Assembly: GCF_043195105.1 (NCBI RefSeq)
Contig: NZ_JBAFWO010000017.1
Reading direction: 5' to 3' (one strand)
DNA length: 58,186 bases
Origin: NCEH01 sp002257205
Lineage (GTDB): Bacteria; Pseudomonadota; Alphaproteobacteria; Rhizobiales; Xanthobacteraceae
Part shown: in pieces, positions 51,688 through 58,186 of the stretch
Numbering within the stretch: position 1 is the stretch's first letter
Layout of the letters: every line of letters begins with the position of its first letter
Notes under the pieces: model-generated
Database searches by the model: none
Told to the model about the DNA's origin: nothing
Seen by the model: only the letters and a program-made list of their open reading frames with translations
Position numbers and translations under genes: made by a program

Positions 51688-52659
51688 TCAGGCCGGGGCG
51701 GGTGCGCGGGCGCGGGTGGCGGTGATGATGCCGGCGATCACCAGCGCATAGCCGACCCCGTGGAACCATTCCACCTGCTCGCCCAGCACCAGGATGGCAA
51801 GCGCCGAGCCGAACACCGGCATGAGGTGGAAGAACGGCGCCGCGCGATTGGCGCCCACCAGCTCCACGCCGCGATTGAACGCCATATAGGCGATCAGCGA
51901 TGGCGCGGTCATCACGAAGCCCAGCACGGACAGCGTCATGCGGTTGAAATGGATGACGTGGCCCTGGCTGATCTCGAACAGCGCGAACGGGATGAGCAGC
52001 AGCGCGCCCATGCCCATGATCACGGTGAGGAAGGACAGCGAGCGCATGGGCGGGCGCAGCCGCAAGTTCGCGGCATAGAAGGCATAGATCACGAGCGCCG
52101 CGATGATCCAGATATCGCCCACATTGGGCTTGAGGTGCAGCAGAACGTCGATGTCGCCCCGGCTCACGATCACCACCACGCCCAGCAGCGAGATGATGAT
52201 GCCGGCGATCTGGCCCTTCGAGAGCCGGTCGCGAAACAGCAACAGGCTCCAGAGCGCGATCAGCAAGGGCGAGGAGGATTGCACCAGCAGGCCGTTCAGG
52301 GCCTGGGTATATTGCAGCCCGTAATAGCTCATGGCGTTGTAGCAGGCGATGCCACACGCCGAGAGGACCATCAGGAACAGCCAGTTGCGCCGCACGAGCG
52401 GCCAGTCGCCGAGCACCTGGCGATAGGAAAAGGGCAGCAGGATCAGCGTTGCTCCCGCCCAGCGCAGGCAGGCGAGCGTGATCGGCGGGATGTGGCCCGC
52501 CACGAAGCGGCCCAGCACCATGTTGCACGCCCAGAGAAGGGCGGTGATGGACAGCAGCAGATAGGGCGCGTTGTTGATGCGGTGGCCCAGCCGTCCGAGG
52601 GGCGAACGGGACATGGGCGCGTGGGGAACGGGCGATTGGGGAATGGGCGGAGGGGACAT
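51688..52659 (-). CDS. EamA/DMT family transporter
   Basis: A 323-residue, ten-helix drug/metabolite transporter with two EamA repeats (LLLSITALLWACNMVLGRFV; MSYYGLQYTQALNGLLVQSS; VIYAFYAANLRLRPP; IAYMAFNRGVELVGANRAAP). It is likely an exporter of an amino acid or metabolite. The first 15 residues (Pro-rich) are encoded by low-complexity repeats (CCCATT/CCCCAA type); the second ATG at 52614 is a possible start, but the AGGA site favours 52659. The neighbouring serine genes hint at, but do not prove, a related substrate. Confidence 0.9.
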   Translation of the reverse strand: MSPPPIPQSPVPHAPMSRSPLGRLGHRINNAPYLLLSITALLWACNMVLGRFVAGHIPPITLACLRWAGATLILLPFSYRQVLGDWPLVRRNWLFLMVLSACGIACYNAMSYYGLQYTQALNGLLVQSSSPLLIALWSLLLFRDRLSKGQIAGIIISLLGVVVIVSRGDIDVLLHLKPNVGDIWIIAALVIYAFYAANLRLRPPMRSLSFLTVIMGMGALLLIPFALFEISQGHVIHFNRMTLSVLGFVMTAPSLIAYMAFNRGVELVGANRAAPFFHLMPVFGSALAILVLGEQVEWFHGVGYALVIAGIITATRARAPAPA

Positions 52660-52772
52660 GGGGCTTCCTGGCGTGCCGCCTTTTCAGGCATTTCACACGC
52701 CAGGAAAAGAGAATTTTGATGCAGGACCCATCACAAGCGTTGATGAGTCCTGCGCCATAGCCAAGCTGCCGC

Positions 52773-53330
52773 TTATTTTCCCAGCAGCTGATCGAGCAAT
52801 TGGTAGGAGGTAGGATTGTCAGCACACATGCCGCCGCCGCATTCCAGCACGGTCGACAGCCCGTTCGCCAACGCCATCGCGGTTGCGAGCGCCACCGCGA
52901 CCAGGGCGAAGCGGGTGGGGCGGCCGGGCACCGCCTCCGGAGCGAACTGGCGGTCGAACAGCAGCAGAATCGCGCCGCCGAGGGCGATCACGCCGAACAC
53001 CGCCGCCGCCCAGGCATAGAAATGGATGCCGAAGAAGGCATCGCCATAGGTGCCCTCGCCGGGAATGATGTGCAGCAGCGTCTGCCGCACCGACACCATG
53101 CCGCCGGCGAAGGCCGAGAGAATCATGATTGCATAATGGCTCGGCCGCGGGCCGAACTTCACGTTCAGGGCGAGGCCGATGCCGGCGCCCACGAAGCCGG
53201 CGCGTTGCAGCAGGCACAGCGGGCAGGGCAGGTCGTTGAACACGATCTGGTCGAAGAACGCCGCCGCCAATACGGCGGAGACCGCGAACAGCCCGAGGGC
53301 ATTGAGAGTGCGGGAGAGGGAAGGTGTCAC
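52773..53330 (-). CDS. dsbB: disulfide bond formation protein B
   Basis: A 185-residue, four-helix membrane protein that reoxidises the periplasmic disulfide donor DsbA and passes electrons to quinone. The first periplasmic loop has the CPLC motif (Cys36, Cys39) followed by LQRAGF with the quinone-proximal Arg; the second loop holds Cys residues in LECGGGMCADNPT. It is the second gene of a pair with a 51-codon DUF5993 gene. No dsbA is present in the window. Confidence 0.92.
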   Translation of the reverse strand: MTPSLSRTLNALGLFAVSAVLAAAFFDQIVFNDLPCPLCLLQRAGFVGAGIGLALNVKFGPRPSHYAIMILSAFAGGMVSVRQTLLHIIPGEGTYGDAFFGIHFYAWAAAVFGVIALGGAILLLFDRQFAPEAVPGRPTRFALVAVALATAMALANGLSTVLECGGGMCADNPTSYQLLDQLLGK

Positions 53331-53340
53331 GCCGGCTTCC

Positions 53341-53496
53341 TCACAGCACCAGGTTGAGCGGATCGGTGGCGTGCATCTTGAACAGCGTCAGCAGCGCCAG
53401 CAGCGACAAGCCCCAGACCAGCATGGAGGGAACGCGCTGGCCCGCGAGGATCAGCGCGAACGCAACGAAGAAACCGAAAAACGGCAAGGTCATCAT
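53341..53496 (-). CDS. DUF5993 family small membrane protein
   Basis: A 51-codon gene with two hydrophobic helices (MMTLPFFGFFVAFALILAGQ and LVWGLSLLALLTLFKMHATD), ending TDPLNLVL. This is the DUF5993 family, which is regularly found directly upstream of dsbB, as here (10 nt). It may help DsbB assemble or work. The start is ATG 53496 or 53493 with a GGGGGCT-like site. It is too short for typical gene-length cut-offs. Confidence 0.8.
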   Translation of the reverse strand: MMTLPFFGFFVAFALILAGQRVPSMLVWGLSLLALLTLFKMHATDPLNLVL

Positions 53497-53594
53497 GGAC
53501 GCAGCCCCCCTGGGCCAATTCCGGCCGTGCGCGCCGCGCGCCGATTCCGCAGCGAGAGTTTAGCGCTCTTGGGGGGTGAGCGGTGGCTTAATCC

Positions 53595-54200
53595 TCAGGG
53601 GCTCAATTTCGCTGCGTCGAAGCGGATCACGTCCGCGCCCACGAGCGAATCCGCGGTGACGATCTCGATCAGCTCTTCGTTCGTCCAGCCCAGGGTCTCC
53701 GGTGGCTGCATGGGAAGGACCATCCAACGATAGTCCGCAGTGCTGTCGACCACGCGGATCTCGGTCTCCCGGGAAAAGTGCATGCCCCATTCTTCCAGCA
53801 GAGCGCGCGGGTTGCGGGCGGCGCGGGCGCGATAGGCAAAGGATTTGTACCAATGCGGAGGGTAGCCGAGCAGCCAGCGCGGATAGCAGGAGCACAATGT
53901 GCAGACGACCAGATGATGAACGCTCGGGGTATTCTCGAGCACGCCGAGCGGCGGCCCGCCGGCGGGATAGAAGCCGAAGCTTTCGGCGGCTGCGGTTCCG
54001 TCCCGCAGCAGGAGATCCTTGAATTCCGGGTCGGTCCAGGCCTTGGCGACCAGGCGGGCACCATTGCGCGGGGAAGCTAAAGCCGCAGCGTCCATCCGCT
54101 CGCGCAGCGCCGCTTCGGTGACGACGCCTGCAGCCTGCAGATGCGCGATGAGCCGATCCAGCATGACGACGCTGCGCGGGTCCTGATCAGTTTCGGCCAT
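53595..54200 (-). CDS. cobalt nitrile hydratase alpha / thiocyanate hydrolase gamma subunit
   Basis: A 201-residue catalytic subunit. The metal-claw motif VCTLCSCYPRW (Cys100, Cys103, Cys105) with Thr in CTLC marks the cobalt type. Around it are the family's RLVAKAWTDPEFKDLLL, GYPPHWYKSFAYRARA and WTNEELIEIVTADSLVG. The beta-type subunit is split into two genes just upstream (9 and 15 nt gaps), in the order N-half, C-half, alpha; this is the gene order of thiocyanate hydrolase scnB-scnA-scnC. No activator/chaperone gene and no amidase is adjacent. Thiocyanate or a nitrile is the likely substrate; which one cannot be told from sequence. Confidence 0.9.
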   Translation of the reverse strand: MAETDQDPRSVVMLDRLIAHLQAAGVVTEAALRERMDAAALASPRNGARLVAKAWTDPEFKDLLLRDGTAAAESFGFYPAGGPPLGVLENTPSVHHLVVCTLCSCYPRWLLGYPPHWYKSFAYRARAARNPRALLEEWGMHFSRETEIRVVDSTADYRWMVLPMQPPETLGWTNEELIEIVTADSLVGADVIRFDAAKLSP

Positions 54201-54209
54201 GGCGCGCTC

Positions 54210-54503
54210 CTAGTCCTTGAGCCAGTGTTCGTACACTTCGACGAGGATGGAATCGCCCGCCTGGGCTTCCCCCGGCCAGAGCTCGTCGAGGGAAAAACGG
54301 ACATGGTAGAGCTTCCGGCGCACGGTCGGCCGCCCGAATGCCAGATCGCCCGGATCCTCATACGCGCCGAGGAATGCAAGGATCCGCCCGCGCTTGCCCC
54401 TGAGATAGGACGGAGTCCGCACGTGGCAGGGACCACGTTCCTCGGGCCAGTCGGCCATCACCGTGACATCACGGTCCAGGGGAAGGTCGAGCATGCAGGC
54501 CAT
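54210..54503 (-). CDS. nitrile hydratase beta C-terminal-half subunit (thiocyanate hydrolase alpha type)
   Basis: A 97-residue protein corresponding to the C-terminal SH3-like domain of nitrile hydratase beta: HVRTPSYLRGKRGRILAFLG, then YEDPGDLAFGRPTVRRKLYHVRFSLDELW and the final ILVEVYEHWLKD. The conserved Arg that hydrogen-bonds the oxidised cysteine claw is expected in GRPTVRRKLYHVRF. In two-subunit nitrile hydratases this domain is fused to the N-half; here it is free. ATG 54503 is the start, 15 nt after the N-half gene. Confidence 0.87.
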   Translation of the reverse strand: MACMLDLPLDRDVTVMADWPEERGPCHVRTPSYLRGKRGRILAFLGAYEDPGDLAFGRPTVRRKLYHVRFSLDELWPGEAQAGDSILVEVYEHWLKD

Positions 54504-54518
54504 TCCTTCTCGATGCCG

Positions 54519-54824
54519 CTATTCGATGTTCAAAAACAAGTCCGGATCAATAATTCCCTTCTCGCCCAAGATCAGGATAATGGATCTCAGCCATTTTTCA
54601 TAATAAGATAACGTATTATAGTCCTCGACGCTCAAGGATTCGATGCCGCGGCGCAGCTCGTCCACCGTCATGATCCCGCTGGCACCAAGCACCAGACGCA
54701 GCGCGTCGCAGCGCCGCTCAAAATCATTCAGCTGAACCGGGCGCGGATCTTTCTCGACCGGCAGGCACATGAAGCGCGACTGGCCGCCGAGATCGTGAGT
54801 TGCCGCCCGCTCAAGATTATCCAT
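54519..54824 (-). CDS. nitrile hydratase beta N-terminal-half subunit (thiocyanate hydrolase beta type)
   Basis: A 101-residue protein. It has HDLGGQSRF at the N-terminus, the helical FERRCDALRLVLG and the IESLSVEDYNTLSYYEKWL stretch of the nitrile hydratase beta N-half, ending shortly after EKGIIDPDLF. It is shorter than the Thiobacillus ScnB (about 157). It is the first gene of the minus-strand trio, so its upstream region shares the 468-nt divergent promoter space with the ABC transporter. Confidence 0.87.
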   Translation of the reverse strand: MDNLERAATHDLGGQSRFMCLPVEKDPRPVQLNDFERRCDALRLVLGASGIMTVDELRRGIESLSVEDYNTLSYYEKWLRSIILILGEKGIIDPDLFLNIE

Positions 54825-55292
54825 GTCTCAAGGGCCCTTGGTTCGCATTCGGATCGTCCGCGCATCCCTGGGTTTGGTAGCTGAATCGAGATCCGGATGT
54901 AAACACGAGGCCACAAGCGCCCTCATCACCATCTGCTGATTTTTCCAGCGCGGCCGAGCCACCAGATTGATGTACCCGGCCCGGCGCGGGCGACTTTGCC
55001 TCGCACGTAGCCGGAGTAGCTCCATTTGCCTATAATCGTGGCAAATAATGCCTGAAATAGAAGCAATAGTTTTATAGCCAACGATTGAAAATAATATGCA
55101 GTGTGCTTACGATCTTGTCGGTCGGGTAAGGGAAAACCGGTTTCTCAGCGCTTCAGTGCGCTGAAATCTTAAGTTGTAGTCCTGCTGTTGCGGGCGCGTT
55201 TCGGTATTGCATTTTGGATTGCTTGCAGTCCGGCTTCGGTCTGCGCTTGAGGGCGGGGCGAATACGCCGCGATCTGAGCGGCGGCGGCAGGA
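54825..55292. other. divergent promoter region between hydratase and ABC genes
   Basis: These 468 nt hold no gene. There are an AT-rich patch (55040-55100) and an inverted repeat TCAGCGC-TTCAGT-GCGCTGA (55145-55164) that may be an operator for a shared regulator. No regulator gene lies in the window on either side. Confidence 0.45.
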
Positions 55293-56138
55293 ATGCACAT
55301 TCAGTCGGGATCAATGGCTGGCATGGCGGAATCGTTATCTCTTCCCCTGAGGGCTTGCGTCATGTGGTCGGGCTGGCGCCGGTTGCGCAGATGGGCCCTC
55401 AGGCTGGCCGGTCTGGGTACGCTGGTCGTGGTCTGGCAGACGCTTTCCTCATTGGGCTACCTCAATACGCTTCTGTTTCCTCCGCCGAGCGCGGTCGCCG
55501 TGACGTTGATCGACCTGCTGCGTGATGGAAGTCTTCTGGAGAACAGCTGGGCAAGCATCCAACGGGTGCTCGCCGGGTTCGCGATGGCGAGCATCGTCGG
55601 CATTGCCTTCGGTATTCTCCTGGGGTGGTCGGAACTTGCGTCCGAGGTGCTGAAGCCAATCATCGAAGTCATCCGGCCAATCCCGCCGATCGCCTGGACC
55701 CCGCTCGCCATCCTTTGGTTCGGCGTCGGCAATTCCCCGAGCTATTTCCTGGTGTTCATCGGCGCGGTCTTCCCGGTGTTCGTGAATACCTATGTCGCGG
55801 TGCGTGGCATCGAGAAGAGCCAGATCAACGCGGCGCTGTGCCTCGGGGCGCGTCCGATGCTCATCCTCACCGATGTGATCGTTCCGGCCGCGCTGCCGAT
55901 GATCTTTCCGGGCCTTCGCATCGCGCTGGGGGTCGGCTGGATGTGCGTCGTGGCGGCGGAACTGATCGCGGCCCAGTCCGGCCTCGGCTACATGATCCAG
56001 CAGAGCCGCATGATGCTCATGACCTCGAGCGTCCTTGCCGGAATGCTCACCATCGGCGCCATCGGCTATGCCGCGAACAGCCTGATGCTGATGCTGGAGC
56101 GCCGGGTGATGCGCTGGCGGTCCGAGGCGGTCTCGTGA
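55293..56138 (+). CDS. ABC transporter permease (SsuC/TauC-like)
   Basis: A 281-residue inner-membrane permease with six helices. The binding-protein-dependent loop is recognisable in RVLAGFAMASIVGIAFGILLG, EVIRPIPPIAWTPLAILWFG and the EAA-type ALCLGARPMLILTDVIVPAAL; the end is typical of SsuC/TauC. Start codons at 55293, 55314 and 55323 are all possible; none has a strong ribosome site. It ends in TGATG shared with the ATPase gene. It is the first gene of a three-gene ABC operon. Confidence 0.9.
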   Translation: MHIQSGSMAGMAESLSLPLRACVMWSGWRRLRRWALRLAGLGTLVVVWQTLSSLGYLNTLLFPPPSAVAVTLIDLLRDGSLLENSWASIQRVLAGFAMASIVGIAFGILLGWSELASEVLKPIIEVIRPIPPIAWTPLAILWFGVGNSPSYFLVFIGAVFPVFVNTYVAVRGIEKSQINAALCLGARPMLILTDVIVPAALPMIFPGLRIALGVGWMCVVAAELIAAQSGLGYMIQQSRMMLMTSSVLAGMLTIGAIGYAANSLMLMLERRVMRWRSEAVS

Positions 56139-56941
56139 TGGCAAGCTCCGCAATTTCCATTCGCGGCGTCTCGAAGCGGTTTGCCGGCCACGATGACGCG
56201 AGCGGCACCCTGGCGCTGGCCCGGGTCGATCTCGAGGTTCGCAAAGGCGAGGTGCTGATGTTGCTCGGCCCCAGCGGCTGCGGCAAGTCGACATTGTTGA
56301 ATATCATCGCAGGTTTTCTTGCCCCCTCCGAGGGAGAGGTGCTGCAGGACGGCGCGCTCGTCAGCCGACCCGATCCGCGCCGGACAGTGGTGTTCCAGGA
56401 TTATGCGCTGTTTCCCTGGAAGAGCGTCCAGGAGAATGTCGAGTTCGGCCTGAAGGCGAAGGGCGTGCCGAAGGCCGATCGGCGCCGGCGCGCCCGCGAG
56501 GTGTTGCGGACCGTCCGGCTGAACGGGTTCGAGGAGCGTTATCCGCACGAGCTTTCCGGCGGCATGAAGCAACGGGCCGCGATTGCCCGTGCCATCGCCG
56601 TGGATCCGGAAGTCCTGCTCATGGACGAGCCGTTCGGCGCGCTCGATGCGCAGACCCGTGTCCTGCTCCAGGAAGAGCTTGCGCGGATTTCCGCGGAAAC
56701 CGGAATGACCATCATTTTCGTCACGCACTCCATCGACGAGGCGGTCTTCCTCGGCGACCGCATCGTCGTGATGAGCGCGCGTCCGGGGCGGATTCGCGAA
56801 CTCCATGACGTTTCGCTGTCTCGCCCAAGACTGCCCGATATCCGCTCCGACCCCGAATTCCGGCGGCTCGCCGACGGCTTGTGGGAGTCCCTCCGCAAGG
56901 ATTGGCAGCACGAGGCAAGCCAGGTCGCGGCGGCGGTTTGA
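56138..56941 (+). CDS. ABC transporter ATP-binding protein (SsuB/TauB-like)
   Basis: A 267-residue ATPase with Walker A GPSGCGKST, Q-loop VFQDYALFPW, signature LSGGMKQR, Walker B VLLMDEPFGALD and the switch His in FVTHSIDEA. The N-terminal context (RGVSKRFAG) and the PRLPDIRSDPEFRRL tail are typical of nitrate/sulfonate/taurine-type importers. It overlaps the permease stop by one base. It energises uptake of the ligand bound by the protein encoded next. Confidence 0.94.
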   Translation: MASSAISIRGVSKRFAGHDDASGTLALARVDLEVRKGEVLMLLGPSGCGKSTLLNIIAGFLAPSEGEVLQDGALVSRPDPRRTVVFQDYALFPWKSVQENVEFGLKAKGVPKADRRRRAREVLRTVRLNGFEERYPHELSGGMKQRAAIARAIAVDPEVLLMDEPFGALDAQTRVLLQEELARISAETGMTIIFVTHSIDEAVFLGDRIVVMSARPGRIRELHDVSLSRPRLPDIRSDPEFRRLADGLWESLRKDWQHEASQVAAAV

Positions 56942-57036
56942 GCCGGTGCGATGACGGGCCGCCCGCGCAGCGGCGCCTGCGGTCCAGCACATTCATCCAC
57001 GCACGCAGTTCCCGTGCCTGAAAAAGGGGGTTTGTC

Positions 57037-58053
57037 ATGAAGCGCTGGGCATGGGGTTTTGTCTTGAGCCTGTTTGCGGTTGGTTGCGCAACCGGGAGCT
57101 ACGCCGCGGATACCATACGGATCGGCTGGCAACCGACGTCGACCGTCAGCAGCCAGATCGCAAACACATTGGCGCGGACGGACATTCTTGAGCGCAACGG
57201 TCTCAAGGGCGAGTTCATCATGTTCACCTACGGGCCAGCCGTGAACGAGGCGCTGGTTTCGGGTGCGATCGATGTCGGGTTCATCGGCGATCTGCCGTCC
57301 ATCGCCCTTGCAGCCGCGGGGGCGCCGACCACGGTCGTCGCCCGCCAATCCACATTCCGGGGCGCGATCCTCGCCACCAGCAAGAGCGGCATCACCAGCG
57401 TGCAGGACCTCAAGGGCAAGAAGCTCTATGGGCCGGTCGGCAGCTCGATCCATCTTGCGGCGGTGGCCATGCTTGCCGATGCCGGGCTGAAGGCGGGAAC
57501 GGATGTCGAGGTGGTCAACATGGGGTTCGTCGACCTGTCGGACGCCATCGCGGCCGGGCGTGTCGATGCGGTCTTCATCTGGGATCCGTGGATCGAATTT
57601 TTCGTCAGCAAGGGCTTGGCGAAGGTCATCGCGTCCGACACCTCGCTGACCATGGTCGTGGCCGCCCGGAACGACTTCCGTACCAAGTCGCCGGACGTGA
57701 TCCGCCGCTTCCTGGTGGCGCAAAAGGAAGCGCTGGCTTACGCCGCCGCCCATCATGACGAGGCGAATGCCTGGTTCCGCGATTCCGCCGCCGCCAAGTC
57801 GCTGCCGGCCGATGTTGTCGCCACGGCGACGGCCTATGATCCGCAATGGGCGGTCAAGGACGTGAACGCGCTGCGCGTCGCCATGACGCCGGCGGAGATG
57901 GATCGCTATCTTAATCTCGGCAAACTGGCCGGGCAGCTGAAGGTTTTCCCCCGCGTGCCGGACTTGAAGACCACGACCGACATGAGCGTGGCCGAGACTG
58001 TCGACAGCACCAAGATCGATGCCGGCGCAGCGCCGGTCACCGTCAAGCCCTAG
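57037..58053 (+). CDS. ABC transporter substrate-binding protein (SsuA/TauA/NMT1-like)
   Basis: A 338-residue periplasmic protein. The signal peptide ends near SYAAD (a Cys in VGCATG makes a lipoprotein possible). The fold is of the sulfonate/taurine/thiamine-precursor type: TIRIGWQPTSTVSSQIAN, GAIDVGFIGDLPSIALAAAG, DLKGKKLYGPVGSSIHLAAV and AIAAGRVDAVFIWDPWIEFF. The ligand is probably a small organic anion or zwitterion. Its place beside the divergent hydratase trio suggests it may import that enzyme's substrate. Confidence 0.9.
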   Translation: MKRWAWGFVLSLFAVGCATGSYAADTIRIGWQPTSTVSSQIANTLARTDILERNGLKGEFIMFTYGPAVNEALVSGAIDVGFIGDLPSIALAAAGAPTTVVARQSTFRGAILATSKSGITSVQDLKGKKLYGPVGSSIHLAAVAMLADAGLKAGTDVEVVNMGFVDLSDAIAAGRVDAVFIWDPWIEFFVSKGLAKVIASDTSLTMVVAARNDFRTKSPDVIRRFLVAQKEALAYAAAHHDEANAWFRDSAAAKSLPADVVATATAYDPQWAVKDVNALRVAMTPAEMDRYLNLGKLAGQLKVFPRVPDLKTTTDMSVAETVDSTKIDAGAAPVTVKP

Positions 58054-58061
58054 AGCCGGAT

Positions 58062-58179
58062 CTGCCCATAGTGGATGGCCTTGGGCGTTTCACTATGGGC
58101 AGTGAATCCGCCTCTATTCAATAAGTTAGAGGACGATTCACCTCCCATATGGAACCACCAAGTGGTTCCATATGGGAGG
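58062..58179. repeat. array of three consecutive inverted repeats at the right edge
   Basis: Three stem-loops lie end to end: CTGCCCATAGTG / CACTATGGGCAG (58062-58073, 58091-58102); a 15-bp stem with two mismatches GTGAATC..CCTCTA / TAGAGG..GATTCAC (58102-58116, 58127-58141); and a perfect 18-bp stem with only a CAA loop, arms 58141-58158 and 58162-58179, each containing CCATATGG. The stems share single bases at their borders. The array follows the binding-protein stop by 9 nt. Confidence 0.85.
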
Positions 58180-58186
58180 ATCGCGC

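Overview
The window is GC-rich chromosomal DNA from an alphaproteobacterium, most likely a Hyphomicrobiales member near Xanthobacteraceae (Xanthobacter/Ancylobacter/Azorhizobium type). That placement is inferred from the serC leader ahead of serC-serA, an NrsF-type anti-sigma factor paired with an ECF sigma factor, a FixJ-like two-component pair, the DUF6600 and DUF3597 proteins and the many solute-binding-protein transporters. No phage, plasmid or complete insertion sequence was seen. The only transposon trace is an IS3 transposase scrap at about 36.8-37.0 kb.

Layout from left to right: a DUF6600 exported protein runs off the left edge (minus strand). Next come a tricarboxylate transporter tctC-tctB-tctA, tRNA-Lys(CUU) with its terminator, and a decayed tautomerase. 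A TetR regulator then diverges from a thioredoxin-CcdA redox pair and an L-2-haloacid dehalogenase, followed by a small exported protein behind an AT-rich leader. A malonate block (9.6-17.9 kb) holds an AEC carrier and an SDR on the minus strand, an exported alpha/beta hydrolase, and a tightly overlapped malonate decarboxylase operon mdcA-C-D-E-G-B-H. It is followed by an EmrAB-type efflux pump downstream of a FixJ-like response regulator and PAS histidine kinase, an AraC regulator, an orphan receiver, small exported proteins and Ohr-SDR.

From 27 to 36 kb there is an aldehyde-dehydrogenase-like protein that lacks the catalytic cysteine, a 962-residue wHTH/ATPase regulator and a complete TRAP transporter. 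An SDR and the IS3 scrap lead into an alcohol dehydrogenase / aldehyde dehydrogenase pair headed by a GAF-Fis regulator without an AAA+ domain. Then come a GNAT, three tandem tail-collar (microcystin-dependent-protein-like) paralogues, a small exported protein and a divergent sigma factor/NrsF pair that appear to share promoter sequences, and an acyltransferase-SGNH protein.

The right end carries serine biosynthesis (serC leader, serC, serA), an EamA exporter, and a DUF5993-DsbB pair in which the first gene is only 51 codons. A three-subunit cobalt nitrile hydratase / thiocyanate hydrolase set lies divergent from an SsuCB/TauCB-like ABC transporter and its binding protein. The window ends in three consecutive inverted repeats. 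The best candidates for something undescribed are the three-subunit hydratase with its divergent ABC importer, the sigma/NrsF regulon with a small secreted protein, the pair of NPHWGPA-motif exported proteins, the cysteine-less aldehyde dehydrogenase and the hairpin array at the right edge.
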